A stretch of 64,000 nucleotides of DNA from Diaporthe sp. PMI_573 (lineage: Eukaryota; Ascomycota; Sordariomycetes; Diaporthales; Diaporthaceae), in assembly GCA_021399435.1 (NCBI GenBank), contig JAJTUP010000116.1, positions 91,914 to 155,913 on the forward strand. The letters are read 5' to 3'. Below are positions 19,787 to 31,455 of this stretch, piece after piece (position 1 is the stretch's first letter; the number at the start of each line of letters is the position of its first letter). A model generated the notes under the pieces. That model saw only the letters and a list, made by a program, of their open reading frames with translations. It ran no database searches and was not told where the DNA came from. Position numbers and translations under genes: made by a program.

Positions 19787-22112
19787 ACGTGGTTTACCAC
19801 CCAGCCGCGCATATCACCTACCCGCGCACTTTTGCTAACTTTGCCAACTTCAGCTGACCCTAGCACCCACCCAGGGTGAACAAATCAATTGAAATTGGCA
19901 CCAATTGGTGCCAACTGGTCCCAATTGCTTATGTCCAATTCGTTCTATTAATTTGGAGTGGTTGGAGGGCTGCAGTGCCAGTCTGAAAGTTTAAAGTTTT
20001 GGTGGGCGGGTTTGTTTTTGGTGCAGATCGCGTCCCCATTTTTCGCGTTAGTCTCGCATCACTCTACCTACTTAAACATTCAACACGCTAGAAATCAACA
20101 TCCACAATGCCAATCTACTCAAAAGAGGAGAAAATCAAACTAGCACTCCAGGCAATTGAGAAATCTAAAAAAAATCAAAAGAAACCCTTAAGTACACGTC
20201 AGGCTGCACGGATCTTTAACATCCCTGAATCTACCCTACGCGACAGGATGAACAACCGACCCCGTCGTAAAGAATCACGCGTCAACGACCATAAACTTGA
20301 CCCAATTGAAGAGCAAACACTTGTTCAATATGTCATTGAGCAAGATGCACGAGGATTTCCAATGCGGCTTTCTGGTGTGGAAGATATGGCCAACCTCCTG
20401 TTAGCATCACGAGATGGCAAGCCTGTTGGCAAGCACTGGGCACGACGCTTTGTAGATGCACAACCAAGCCTGAAGACTAGGTTTAATCGGCCATACGACC
20501 AGCAGAGGGCCCTCTGCGAAGATCCAGAGGTCATTGGGAACTGGTTCCGGCTGCTCCGCAACATGATGGCCAAGTATGGGATCACAGATGATGACCTATA
20601 CAACTTTGACGAGACTGGCTTTATGATGGGCGTGATAACTGCGACATTGGTTGTTACACGTTCTGATCGACATGGAAAGGCCAAATCTATTCAACCTGGA
20701 AACCGGGAATGGGCAACAGCTATTGAATGTATCAATGCAAAGGGCTGGTGTATCCCGCCGTTTGTGATTGTCCAGGGCGCCTACCACCTTGCCAACTGGA
20801 CAACAGAGTCTGGCTTTCCACCAAGCTGGATCATCAAGCCTACTCCAAATGGATGGACAGATAACGAGACTGGTATAGAATGGATTCGGCACTTCGACAA
20901 GCATACAATTAAGCGGACCAAGGGCAAGTACCGAATGCTTGTCCTTGATGGCCATGAGAGCCATATATCAGCAGAGTTTGAGCAGTATTGCAAAGAGCAC
21001 AACATTATCCCTATCAGCATGCCACCGCATTCTCCTCATCTGCTCCAGCCATTGGACGTTGGATTATTCTCGCCATTGAAGCGTGCATATGGTGATGAGA
21101 TCAATCTCTTCATCCGGGCCTCCATTAACCACATCACCAAGTCTGAGTTCTTTATTGCATTCAAGGCAGCCCACGACAAGATCTTTACGGAAGAAAACAT
21201 GAGATCTGGGTTCAGAGGAGCTGGTATTTCTCCATGGGACCCAGATTCTATTATTTCCAAGCTAGATGTCCGCCTACAAACTCCGGTGCCATCCCTTCCT
21301 GTCTTACCATCGAAATGGGAATCACAAACACCCTCTAATGCTCAACAGACTGTCCAGCAATCAAGTTTTATCAAGGGCAGGATATTTGCCCATCAGGGGA
21401 AGCTCCCCTACACCAATTATGGAGGCTGTTGATCGACTAGCGAAGGGTGCACAAGTAATGGCGCACTCACTCACCATGATGAGCGAGCAGATCCGCACAC
21501 TTCAAGACGCCAACATGGCACTCGCCAAACGCCGGAGGGCTAAAAGAAGTCGAGTCCAGCTTGGAGGGGCCCTTAGCATTGAGGACTCTCAAGCAATAAT
21601 TGAAGAAAAACAAAAGAGGAAGCGGCCAGCTGGTGAAATGGCTGGTGGTGCTGAGGAGGCGGTCCGCGGCGGACCGACTAAACGACGATGTGGTAACTGC
21701 GGCGAGACTGGGCATAATGCAAGGACTTGTGATAAAGATGTAGAAGAGTCTAGTCAGTCAGATTCTGAGTGTATAATAGTACATTTATAAGCGGTCCGCG
21801 GCGGACCGCCCAAATAGTTGGTCTGGCTGGTGTTGATTGAGGTTGATCCTGCATGGCTGAAATGCTCTATTTTGGTGGGGAAGCTGATTTTCTCACCAAA
21901 AGTCTGCCACTTCAGACTGGCACTGCAGCCACGCCAACTAGTCCAAATTAAGGAACTCAATTAAAAATAAGCAAATAAGACCAGTTGGCACCAATTGGTG
22001 CCAAATACAATTGACCTTTCTGCCCTGGGTGGGTGCTGGGGTTGGCTAAAGTTGGTAGTTTTGCTGAAATTCCGCCACTTACTGTCCTCCGCCACTGACT
22101 GTCCAACCACGT
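19787..22112 (+). mobile_element. pogo-like element with CCHC-tailed transposase, inserted next to Copia ORF
   Basis: The ends are ACGTGGTT at 19787 and its reverse AACCACGT ending at 22112, with TA duplications at 19785-19786 and 22113-22114. Beyond the 8-bp perfect TIR, both subterminal regions share GGCACCAATTGGTGCCAACTG and CACCCACCCAGGG motifs in inverted orientation. A single transposase gene lies inside. The right end falls inside the last codons of the Copia ORF at 22112-23584. Confidence 0.85.
20107..21790 (+). pseudogene. pogo-type DDE transposase with +1 frameshift before its zinc knuckle
   Basis: The main frame (20107-21432) has an HTH_psq domain (STRQAARIFNIPESTLRDR, residues 29-47), a Tc5-type HTH, and a complete DDE core: NFDET (D168), LVLDGHESH (D281), LLQPLD (D317). 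The C-terminal part, a coiled segment and a CCHC zinc knuckle (CGNCGETGHNARTC) to 21790, lies one frame over. Reading one G fewer in the GGGG run at 21396-21399 joins them into about 560 aa. A relic of the same family at 37.1 kb lacks the extra base at this point. The 21432 stop gives a 441-aa protein with an intact catalytic core, so activity without the knuckle is possible. Confidence 0.88.
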
Positions 22113-23584
22113 TATAGTATATTTCGAGGTTGATATTTGGGTCTTGTAGTCTCTTTTTCTATAGAGACTTTTATATAATATAGACCATTCTTTTGATATC
22201 CTCGAGTTATAAGCTTATTGGTTGTTCTTGAGTATAGTTTTATAGTATTTCCTTCTAGCTCAAGTCTTATATAGTGGGAGATAGTTTTATAGCCTAGGAT
22301 ATTGATCCCTAAAGTAGGAATATAGTATATATTGTCTAGGTTGACTATAGTGTTTGTGTCTAGGCATTTTATTATAGAGTCTCCTATTTTATTGACTCGA
22401 ATAGAGCTAGCATTACCCCATTTGACTTGTTTATTTACTGGGCGAAGGTTATTAAAGAGTCTTATATCAGAGAAACTTATTATATTCGCAGCAGTATCTA
22501 CAGCTAGTTCTACAGTCTGAGTGTTTTTCTGAGTAGAATTTAGATATTCTGGATATCCTGTAGGCTTATCAGCTGTTATTGTATATATATATGGGGTGTA
22601 TTTGTTATAGTTATTGTTATTTACCTCTGTTTCCATGGGTTCCATGGCCTCAAAAGAGAGATTCGAAAAGTCGATAATTTCTGGGTTATCAAGTATATTC
22701 GGCTCTTCGATTATAGCTGTATTTACAGCTTCTTCTTCTTCAAGAGACATATTTGAGTCTTTTGGAGACTCAATACTAGCTAGAGCAGCCAGCAGTTTCT
22801 CTTGAAGTTTCTCTCTTTTCTCACGAGAGAGATTTCTGAGGTTATTGCTGTTTTTCTTTTCCTTTTCCCTTTTCTTTATTCGCCAGCTCTGGGGAGCCTT
22901 TTCAGGGAAGAGAAAATAACAACTCTCTCGAGTATGTCCCCTCAGCTTGCAATAAGGGCATGCAGTAGAGTTTTCACCAGCTCTCTTTTTACCCTTTATA
23001 TATAGGGCTTTTTCAGAGGACTTGTTTATTTTCCCTCGACTTTCGTCTAAAAGACTCGTGAAGAGAGATTCAAGTGTATATGCCTCTGGGTCTTGTCTGA
23101 GAGACTGGGTTATATTCTGGATAAATCCAGAGTACTCGTCGTCTAGGCTATTTAAAACCCAGCTTATAGTGACTTCTTTTGGAAGCTCTATTTTGTTTCT
23201 CTTCAACTCTTCGAGAAGAAGCTTTGTTTTAGTTATATAGGCTTCCATAGACTTAAAGTCTTCGAGTCGAGTATTGAAGAAGTCACGGCAGACGAGGAAC
23301 TGGCTAGTAAAACCAGAGGGATTATAGTGGGATTTTAGAGCCTCCCAGGCTTCTTGGGCACTATTAAGGTCCTTAATAAACATAATAGGACCAGGCCCAC
23401 ACATCAGCTTAATATTGCTGATAGCACGCTTATTCTGGGGAACAGTTAGGCCTATAAAAGGCGTTTCTGTATTCCCAGAGGTAGCGTTATCTCTCTCCAT
23501 CCAAGCAAGGAGTTTAATACTCCAATAGACGTAGTTATCGGCCCCTGAGAGAATTGCGACACCAAACTTGTCGGGGGTAGCCAT
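22112..23584 (-). pseudogene. Ty1-copia gag-protease ORF, truncated by the pogo element
   Basis: 490 codons on the minus strand: a Ty1-copia gag (UBN2-type) N-terminal half, a zinc knuckle CPYCKLRGHTRESC (C209, C212, H217, C222), a Lys/Glu-rich linker, and an aspartic protease-like region with LAVDTAAN (D363, in place of the usual DSG/DTG-A). The pre-integrase, integrase, reverse transcriptase and RNase H regions are absent; the frame ends at the TA where the pogo element sits (stop 22112-22114). No pol sequence is seen on the far side of the pogo. Confidence 0.85.
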
Positions 23585-24090
23585 AGTGGAAGTTTTGAGA
23601 GAGGTTTGAGGAGGATAGAGATAGGTGGTGTTTTGTTGTAGGTTGAAAATTCGAATGATGGTGTTTTTCGAGATTTGAAAGTACGAGGATAAAGAGAAGA
23701 AGAACGGCTTCCGAATGGTATAGTTTGTGTGTGTGTAGGATGAATATCCGTTGAGAAACGGTTGAGTGTTTCGAGGTGGCGTAGGTGGTGCAGAGTGGTC
23801 ACAGGGCGTGGAGACACGTCTGGTAAGGTGTCGTTGAATCGAGCGTTCTGGTTGGTCGAGAGCTTATCGATTAGCCCAAAAGGGTAATTCCGTTGGATTC
23901 CCCGGGTCGTTCGGCTCTTCTGGCTGTGTTGGGTCGTTTTCGTGGTCGACTGGTTCGTCGAAGGTTTGAGAATTGGTGTAAGTCAGGGGTGTCACGTGAC
24001 TAGGGATCCTTCTGATTGGGTGCAGCGTTGATAAAAGTGGGGCAGGTGGTCTGTGCTCAGGGAAAAGCGGAACAGCCGGAGTTCATAACC

Positions 24091-24233
24091 TGTTGAAGTG
24101 TATGTGAAGATGCTTAGTATTCAGACTATTCTAGCTCTGTGTAAGTGGGCCAGAGGCCCCCTATATATATTCGTCTTTACAGGAATAAAGATATTCCCTA
24201 TTAATAATACACTTGGTCTAGAATATTCCAACA
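24091..24233 (-). mobile_element. 5' LTR of the Copia element with primer-binding region
   Basis: On the minus strand a 143-bp segment starts TGTTGGAATATTC and ends CACTTCAACA (TG...CA with TGTTG/CAACA ends). It is followed directly by GGTTATGAACTCC at about 24078-24090, positioned as a primer-binding site. The gag start is about 0.5 kb downstream. A 3' LTR is not in the window. Confidence 0.7.
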
Positions 24234-24900
24234 GGGCAGTGGCCGAGTGTCGCGCGTGGTCAGCAAATCATCCTCGAGGTTGCCGTCCCGAGCTATCAGT
24301 CCTTCGAGCCGTCCTATCCAAAGACCGGTTTGGGATTCCGACTCGGAGAGCTTAGGCAGCCTGTCCACCGAGGCAGAGAGACACCTAGCAGTGGGTCGTG
24401 GGACGAGCCCAAGTTCGGAAAGGAGCCATGACCAGAATATTTAACCATAAGTCCCTGGAAGCTCGGTCGGCGAGAAACACAGGAAGCCTCTGAATTCCTT
24501 GCTTGTATCCCAGCAGCCGGTGTATGCTCAATTGCCCAGGAGTTCAGCCTGCTGAAGTCCTTATACGCGACCACCACAAAGCTCCGAATTAAGAAATGGA
24601 ATATATAAAATAAGTTCCTGGTAATTTTCATGTATATATATATATATTCAATCTTCAACAAGCCTAAGGCCTCTAAAAAATATTTTCCTCCGGTCTTAAG
24701 CTTTTTTAATAGCGTCAATTAGTCTTGTCGGACTCTCGACCGTCAATTAATTAATGACCGATCAAACCTAGCGGCGTTTACAGAAAGAAGGTTCCTGGAT
24801 CCAGTAATAAAGAATTATGTTCCATTTCCATAGCCATAAAAGCTTCGATAGTCGCACTTTCGAATCCTTTACCAGGCTTATCCAGCATCCACCTATCCTA
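24234..24900. other. Intergenic, no gene assigned
   Basis: Flank of the Copia LTR with an AT-rich stretch (24620-24650). ORFs here on both strands are short and unconvincing. Confidence 0.4.
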
Positions 24901-25608
24901 ATGGCATCTACTAAGACTACTAATCGTATCCCTACGAATGGCAGCTTTCATGCGGATGATAAAGGATTCGATAGCCTTGCCCAGTCATTTGCCGCATTAA
25001 GGCTCGATCGGATAACTGAAGAGAATCAAGGTAAAATATTACCTTACATTCCGCCTCCTAAGTACGTTCCTAGGGCCCTCATGTTGCAACGCCTAGAGGG
25101 CAAGATCATAATGGAGAGACTGACAGCGCAAAATAGACCATGCTTAATAGAGTCTCTTGTGAGACAGAACACTCGAGGGATCTTTGAAGACAATTATGAA
25201 GAGATGTTCCGTGCCTGGGTTTCTTTACTAAAAGAAACAACATTTTCACACAATACGACTTCCTCAGACAAACGCGTTATTAATGCCTTTAGTGTGATAA
25301 ACAATGTTTTCGAAAACCAGAATACGCCTCACCTATTGTTACGCCTTGCTTATCTCCGATTCAACGAGATGGTTAGGACCCTCCAACTCATTGCTCAAAA
25401 CGATAGACAACATAGACGGATAGACACCGCGGTTGGACATAGAAATGCCAGCATAGCTGTTGACATATGTCTTGCTAGCCAACAGCAACAACTGGATCGC
25501 AAGGAAGCCCTTCGCAGGATAAGGCACGCAAAGCGATGGGCTTGTCTCATAGGATCGTCACGACTGGCTCTATCAACATGCTCCGATGAAGCTGAGAAAA
25601 TAATGTGA
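24901..25608 (+). CDS. Unidentified fungal protein
   Basis: 235 aa from the Met at 24901; the frame is open from 24817, with a less likely start there. The protein is helical, rich in Arg and Gln at the C-terminus (QQQQLDRKEALRRIRHAKR), without signal peptide or membrane span. The ORF ends ATA ATG TGA within a GTGAGT donor-like site at 25605, so a further exon may follow in the next few hundred bases, though none could be fixed. It lies between a Copia LTR and an AT-rich gap. Family unknown. Confidence 0.5.
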   Translation: MASTKTTNRIPTNGSFHADDKGFDSLAQSFAALRLDRITEENQGKILPYIPPPKYVPRALMLQRLEGKIIMERLTAQNRPCLIESLVRQNTRGIFEDNYEEMFRAWVSLLKETTFSHNTTSSDKRVINAFSVINNVFENQNTPHLLLRLAYLRFNEMVRTLQLIAQNDRQHRRIDTAVGHRNASIAVDICLASQQQQLDRKEALRRIRHAKRWACLIGSSRLALSTCSDEAEKIM

Positions 25609-26622
25609 GTAAACCGTGAGTGTCGGTCGGAAAGATTCATTGACAGATAAAAAGTAAAAATCACTTTATACTGAACGACACTTTGAGTTGCATATCGTCA
25701 AAAGTAGCGCATACCTACCCTCGTGAAGTTTAATAGCATCTCGATACCTCGAGGACACAACGAAGCGAGCCGCGCTACAAAGCTTCAGTGAATGCCAGAT
25801 AAGTATTGTTGTGCAGCAAGTGCAATTAGTTCTGGCGTGTGCTAGCATCGATTGAAGAGTGCGGCTGTGTCCATAACTGCCCTAGCATAAGGCTATTACT
25901 ATCAATACTGGATGGAATTGACTGATATAATAAAGAATAGCTCGAATGCAATCTTTCCCGAATATCTATAATGTTTCCGCTACCTACCTAAACAGAGGAA
26001 GGCAAATGGCGCTAGGCTTTTCAATCGCCTTAAAAGCCTTTCCAATGTCATGCAATCACAAGAGTTCCCATTTTTATAACTTTAATATAAAAGGCTACTT
26101 TTCAAACAGTATCAGTCGTCACCGCTTTCGGTATCGACTGCCATAACGGAGAACATGCGACCATGCGACTTCTAGGACTTTCGAAGTCCGGCACCTATTA
26201 GCGCATCAAGGCGGGCGCAAGGTCACGGCTTATCAAGGATGATAAATTACTAACTTTAGTTAGTAATACTGTAGTTACAGCAGTAAATTTTAGTATCACG
26301 GTGAGATTCACTATTCTTTCACCATGAGGATGCCTTAGGCACCATTATTAGCGGTCAAAAAAAACTAGCCACCCCTCAATAGTAGAACCAGACGGATAAG
26401 ACAATAAAGATCATCAGAAATCCAACCAATAACAACCATTCTACCGTAGAATAAACGGCCTAGAATCTGACAACTATAGTAAATTTTCCGAACCCTGCCA
26501 AGACGTCGAACTCATTCCCTACTTCAAGCAAGATTCCAAGACAACCTGAGTCCATCAAGCACAAAGACCTAAGGTCTATAAATGCAGAGGGAACATACAG
26601 AGTGAAAGCAATCTATACAGCG
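25609..26622. other. AT-rich intergenic region
   Basis: About 1 kb with no supported gene. It is AT-rich and without ORFs of protein-like composition, consistent with old RIP-affected repeat sequence, but no family can be recognised. Confidence 0.5.
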
Positions 26623-27816
26623 TCAAATCTGAAAGCCTTCTTTTCGCTGAGGATCCTTACACATTTCATTCATAACATCCTCAGACACACGGAGCCTGCC
26701 GACACCTTGCACCTCACCTTCGAAACAGGTGTCTGCATGGCTCCAGCCCATGTCAACGGGAAGTCTGGCCCCACCTGGCCGTACCTTCATCTGGAGCTGC
26801 GCCTTTGAATCCCGTAAAAGAACCATGACGTCCACGGATTCCTTTTTGCTGTTCTCCCAGGACCCATTCGCACCAGCCCGTCGATTCCACTTGTAGTGAT
26901 CTCCTTTTTCATCAGCGATTTCTTCCAGGCGAACATATATGGCCTTTGATCGCGGTGATACTAGGCGTCTTCTTGGCCTTGGCGTCTTCATTACCTTTGC
27001 TCTTTGGCCTCCCTTCCTTGTTAGCCGCTTTGGAGGGGCCTGCGTGTGGCATTTCCGTTTTGATGAGGCCTCGAAGTCTGCGCGACTGATCTCAAGGACT
27101 TCATTGGTGGAGTCCCAAGAACAGTGCTGGTTGCTGCTCTCCCAACATTGTTGCTCACCACCACGTTCCGACGCGGGATTACCACCAGGAGTGTCTTCAA
27201 GGCTGACTTCTGCCACGGCATTCCACCACAAGGTGCTCAACCAAACATCACCGTCTAAAAGCAGCGCATCAAGCTCAAGGCGGTCCGCGATTTGGGCGTC
27301 TAGGGAACCACAGTACGACTGTTCGTCCAGATCAGGTGCCAAAAATAGGGTCGACCAGGAACTGACTGGGGGATTCTCCTGTCGTCTAGACGGGTTGTCT
27401 GTGAGCCATTGGTCAAGCCAGGATGTAAAATCGTCACCAACCCCATCTCTGAGATAGACCGTGCTGGGTGGTGATGGCAATACCTCGAGATGATGGTGAG
27501 AGATATCAGCAAAGCCATATTGTCCTGGCCCTTTCTCCTGCAGCAGATCCAAGTGTAACTGGCTAAGCTCAGTCACAGAGGGAGTATCTGCCGTCCAAAA
27601 CGGCTGCTCGCAGGGAGAGAACTGTGGAAAGTTGAAGGCATAATGAAGGTCCAGGACTGCATCAGACATCGGCCTCCCAGGCAACAGATGGCAGTATTCC
27701 ACAGGTTGGTCAGGCTGCTCGGGTAGGGTAGTGCACGATGTCTTACTGGACGTCATAGGAGGTGATAGAGCGGCTTCCTCAAAAAAGGCATCATGAGAGA
27801 GGATCTTAGGATTCAT
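26623..27816 (-). CDS. Unidentified protein with acidic N-terminal half and basic segment
   Basis: 397 aa, single exon. The first two thirds is acidic, Trp- and Pro-rich and probably disordered. Residues around 250-290 form a strongly basic stretch (KRLTRKGGQRAKVMKTPRPR), a possible nuclear localisation or DNA-binding segment, followed by a compact Lys/Gly-rich C-terminal part containing KWNRRAGANGSW and MKVRPGG. This resembles the layout of fungal nuclear proteins of unknown role. The long upstream region has no visible promoter signal. No domain recognised. Confidence 0.6.
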   Translation of the reverse strand: MNPKILSHDAFFEEAALSPPMTSSKTSCTTLPEQPDQPVEYCHLLPGRPMSDAVLDLHYAFNFPQFSPCEQPFWTADTPSVTELSQLHLDLLQEKGPGQYGFADISHHHLEVLPSPPSTVYLRDGVGDDFTSWLDQWLTDNPSRRQENPPVSSWSTLFLAPDLDEQSYCGSLDAQIADRLELDALLLDGDVWLSTLWWNAVAEVSLEDTPGGNPASERGGEQQCWESSNQHCSWDSTNEVLEISRADFEASSKRKCHTQAPPKRLTRKGGQRAKVMKTPRPRRRLVSPRSKAIYVRLEEIADEKGDHYKWNRRAGANGSWENSKKESVDVMVLLRDSKAQLQMKVRPGGARLPVDMGWSHADTCFEGEVQGVGRLRVSEDVMNEMCKDPQRKEGFQI

Positions 27817-28174
27817 GGCGGCGGTTGGCTCTTGGTGTTGGTATGGGAAATTGTTAGGGAAGAGAAGTTGGAATGAGACGAGGCGAGGTAAGTACTTCGT
27901 GAGGGAGCTGGCCGGCTTAAGTACTAGCGATCGTCAGAGCCAGGCGAGGGACGGTTAGGCCAGAGAGGGCATTTTGAACCGGGCTAGAGGAAGACCTGTT
28001 TATGCCCTTATTTAGCAACATCTACAGCAAGCCCACTTGTGGGATCCATTTGGGCTGAAGACCATGTGGCGGCCTCCCTCGCTGCTACCATGGGGGAAGA
28101 TATACGATAACTAGGCTGATTAGATCATCTACCCAGAAGGGAAATGCTCGAGCTTCCCCTAAGGGAAAGACGAG
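27817..28174. other. Intergenic, promoter side of the 26623-27816 gene
   Basis: No gene seen. Presumed to contain the promoter of the minus-strand gene. Confidence 0.5.
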
Positions 28175-28504
28175 TTGGCCGGCCATTTCTTGTGGAGGCC
28201 TCTCATAGCATTGACACTTAAAATGAAGCCTGTCTCAGCCGGCTTGTCCTGGGCTGTGTGTGTAGGCTCCCTGGCAAGGCTGTCTCGATGTGGCTACGAA
28301 CATCAAATTAGGCAGGATGGATCGGCAGATATTGTCCTTGCGTATAACTGGCGGCTGTTGGAGGCAATCACGGAGGCGGAAAAGAGACTTCAGAGGCTTG
28401 GCGACGAGAGACGTGCTGGTACGAGGCAGACAGCGAGGACGGGTGGGAATTGGGAGGAGGTTTGGAGGATGTTTCATTTTGGGTATATTGATGATGCGCT
28501 CTGA
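28175..28504 (+). CDS. Small ORF of uncertain status
   Basis: 109 codons. The second half (NWRLLEAITEAEKRLQRLGD and WRMFHFGYIDDAL) looks protein-like, the first half less so. It could be the last exon of a gene or a relic. No family recognised. Confidence 0.25.
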   Translation: MAGHFLWRPLIALTLKMKPVSAGLSWAVCVGSLARLSRCGYEHQIRQDGSADIVLAYNWRLLEAITEAEKRLQRLGDERRAGTRQTARTGGNWEEVWRMFHFGYIDDAL

Positions 28505-29196
28505 TTAGACGGCAACGGGTTTGTGGCCAGTCTGTTAGGTCAGGTGGCTGGGAAGGAACTTCATTCATGAAAACCGCCGGAGCCGAGCCGAAATCAGCCA
28601 ATCTGGTGTTGGGAATAGCTTCAACAAGCAGATTCTCAGATTTCTCCTTAAATTCTAAGAGTTTGTGTCGGGTGATAGCGGGTTAGTTCAAAAAACAATT
28701 GTGGCCGGGTGGGGGTTTCCAATGAAATATTAGGTGGCTTTACTTCCCTCGAAATTCCAAGCAGCTATTCGAACTAAACCAGCCATCATCAATCCTTAAG
28801 TTGGCCCGCATCATATCTCTTGTCCACCGCAAGTTCCAGCAGCATATACCCGTATAATAAAATCGCCGCCGAAGGAGTGACGCACAGAGCGGACCAAACG
28901 GTTGTGTAGTGGAGTCTTAGGCATGTCAGTCTCAGCCTCGCAACCAGCCTGAATACTTTTCTGCAGTCAACCTTACAGGCTGGTCCATCGAAATCGAATT
29001 TCACCCTCACACTGCTGCCTGCGCAACGGACACCCAATTTACTTTCACTTTCCAGGGTACCCTGGCCTTTGACTGGCGGTTGCAAATATTTAAAGTGGTC
29101 GGCTCTTCCCTTGGAGAGCGTTCCTTGTCTCCTCCGTAGGACGGAACGCCATGGAAGCCTGATCATTGAAAGCAATTCAATAAAAAAGTTAAATCA
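28505..29196. other. Intergenic
   Basis: A minus-strand ORF at 28789-29175 has no recognisable features and was not called. The last part is the leader of the 29197 gene. Confidence 0.4.
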
Positions 29197-29766
29197 ATGG
29201 CCTCACCAAACAACACGAACGAAGCTTCGGCTGAGTTGTTCGACAACGTCCAAAACCCCGTTGAATTCGAAAACTGGATCAACTGGCCGTCGAACATAGC
29301 CCCAGAAAAGGTTTCGCACGAGCCATCAAACAAGCACAAATCGCCGGACAATATTGGTTCGGAATTGGTCGCTGATTCCGGATCGACGGCAGAAGTAGCC
29401 GCCAACTCGCCTCCATCTCGCTCACCTGGGCTTGTTCACGACCCGAACTCGCCCCAAGACATCGAACCAAAAACCGGGGGTATTCAAGTTCCAGGGCAGA
29501 GCGCATCACTAAGCGTTCCTAGGGATCAATATCCTGTACGCGAAGCACCAAAACTTAGAGGTCGTCCGAAGAGGTCGATGGTCATGACTGCTGCACCTGG
29601 ATCTCGCAAGAAACCAAGGGAAAAAAACACTATGACGATATCATACTGTACGGTTTTGGCTCATTGCAATCGAAAGTCCTTGTACAAACGTTTTTGTTAC
29701 CCGTTATTGCGGAAATATACAGTAATACCATTAAAGATTTCTGCTGTAATGTATGAATATATTTAG
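29197..29766 (+). pseudogene. AT-hook protein N-terminus, apparently truncated
   Basis: The first 145 or so residues are disordered, rich in Ser, Pro, Asn and Glu, and end in an AT-hook-like LRGRPKRSM and a basic PGSRKKPREK cluster. From about 29633 the composition changes abruptly to AT-rich sequence with little protein character (to the stop at 29766), suggesting that the original gene was cut by an insertion. The layout, a disordered acidic N-terminus followed by an AT-hook and basic cluster, parallels the gene at 41773. DNA-binding nuclear role inferred from the AT-hook only. Confidence 0.45.
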
Positions 29767-30106
29767 CATTTAGTCGTGGCCGAACAGCGAAGCGAAATCG
29801 AGGCTTCAGTTGTACTTATCAATCGATTTCTTCATATGACGATAGTACAGTACTTATTAGGGACCTCTGAAGTACAAAGCAGTCTTGCTTGATATTTTTA
29901 CTACTTACTTCAAGCCTGCTATTCAGAGTGCGTAATCAACCAATTCAACTCAACTGGTACCTCCTCGCAGTTGGATTGACATCCGGCCAAGTATATTTCA
30001 GTTGGATTGAAGTTGGACGAGGCTGCTCTCAGTTGGATTGCAGTTGGTTGTTTCGTACCAACGGATATCTCCGATCTTCACGTCTTAACGCCGATCCCAC
30101 TCATCA
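29767..30106. repeat. Subterminal repeat zone of a hAT fragment
   Basis: AGTTGGATTG occurs at about 29968, 29999, 30032 and 30043, with a related CAACTCAACTGG nearby. This is the type of clustered motif expected near a hAT end and belongs with the transposase fragment at 30107-30814. No clear terminal repeat or target duplication. Confidence 0.45.
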
Positions 30107-30814
30107 CTACCATGAGGGTAGGACAATACCCTCCCTGCTCCATGACCGCATACTCTGACGAGTTCGTAAAGGTGATACCATCTTTCCCGCGCTACTGAAC
30201 GACCTTTCAGTTTCTGCTGACATTGTAGGGATAGACAGCAAGTCAGAGGCCATTCGAGAGAGGTTCGGATACTCCATTTCGTGCTCCTTCCACCAAGAAA
30301 GAGGGCTGAATTGGTATTTGTCGTCGGCGGGGGTAAAAGTCTGGATATAACGTTCGTACTCATCAAGCGCTGGGCGCCGTTGCGAAGGATATTTCGCTCT
30401 GCCATCTGGATGCGCCCTTTTGCGTTTGCCGAGCGACTGTGCCAGGAACGCGTCATATCCAGAGAGCCCCGTTCGGCTGCCCGCTGTCGGCAGCATCGCT
30501 AAGCCAGGAACCTCGCGATTAGCGTACTCCTCCTTCCACATCTTATTGAGTCTCGTCGAGTAATTTTCTTCCCACTGCGTCGCATCCGCATGTCCTTCCC
30601 AGTGGTATTGAAGCGCCGGCCACCCAAAGCAAGGGTGAAGGACTACAGCACCGATATATGCAACAGGCCAGAACATCTGAGCGCCGAATGTCCCAAAGTG
30701 CATTCGTAATGACGTTTGAAGTCCGCAAGGATTCGTCAATGATGCCACAATATCGTCAGGGTGACCGCTCGCCACTATCCCCTGGCATGACCGCCTGCAA
30801 TGCAGGCCCTGCAT
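30107..30814 (-). pseudogene. hAT transposase C-terminal fragment
   Basis: Minus-strand frame with HPCFGWPALQYHWEG, KMWKEEYANREV, SPLSWWKEHEMEYPNLSRMA and the dimerisation block PTMSAETERSFSSAGKM, then an early stop. Only the C-terminal third is present. About 690 bases of unrelated sequence separates it from the next gene. Non-functional relic. Confidence 0.8.
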
Positions 30815-31455
30815 TGCATTGCTGCACTCTTACACGAGATCTGACGGATCCCCTGGCCGCTATTGACAAATCATGCGCTTGCCATACTCTCATGTGCTGC
30901 GGGTAGCCATGATTCTTCTGAACCACCTCTCCTGATAGGCAGGGCTCAAGACTTCCATAGTGAAGACTGCCACGTTCTGCTGCCAACCAAAAACTGTGTA
31001 CCCTCTGCATCGAACGGTATTTAATCCTGTAAACCGTATTGAACCCTAATAACTAACATGTAGTATGCAATGCATCTCCTCATATTAGAGCTGGTGAAAC
31101 CATTGAGCTTAAGAAGGCAGCATACGTCACTGTGACCATAAAGTGAAGGCAGCAACTGCAAGAATTGGCTATAGATAGCATCTATGATGTCTTTATGCCG
31201 GAAACACAACGATTGCATGCCGTTACAATGATGTCGACCCAATTCTAAAGGGAACAATAATATAATATATATACAGCACATTGCCCATTGTCCACGGTGT
31301 GGTTTCTTCTCCGAACCCACGAATCCTCGTGACTAACTTATATTTCTCTGTTATATACGCGGACCAGATCAGACCAATACTTGTTGCAATCGTGATCTCT
31401 CAATTTCAGCAACCCCCACCCACACCTGCATTTCATAGACAGCAACAGAGACAAG
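30815..31455. other. Intergenic and promoter of the 31456 gene
   Basis: No gene seen. An AT-rich TATA-like tract (ATATATAC) at about 31262-31272 and a pyrimidine-rich leader precede the next gene. Confidence 0.5.

Noticed and set aside
22332..23240. Several plus-strand ORFs over the Copia gag gene
   Set aside because: They are antisense shadows of the 490-codon gag-protease ORF.
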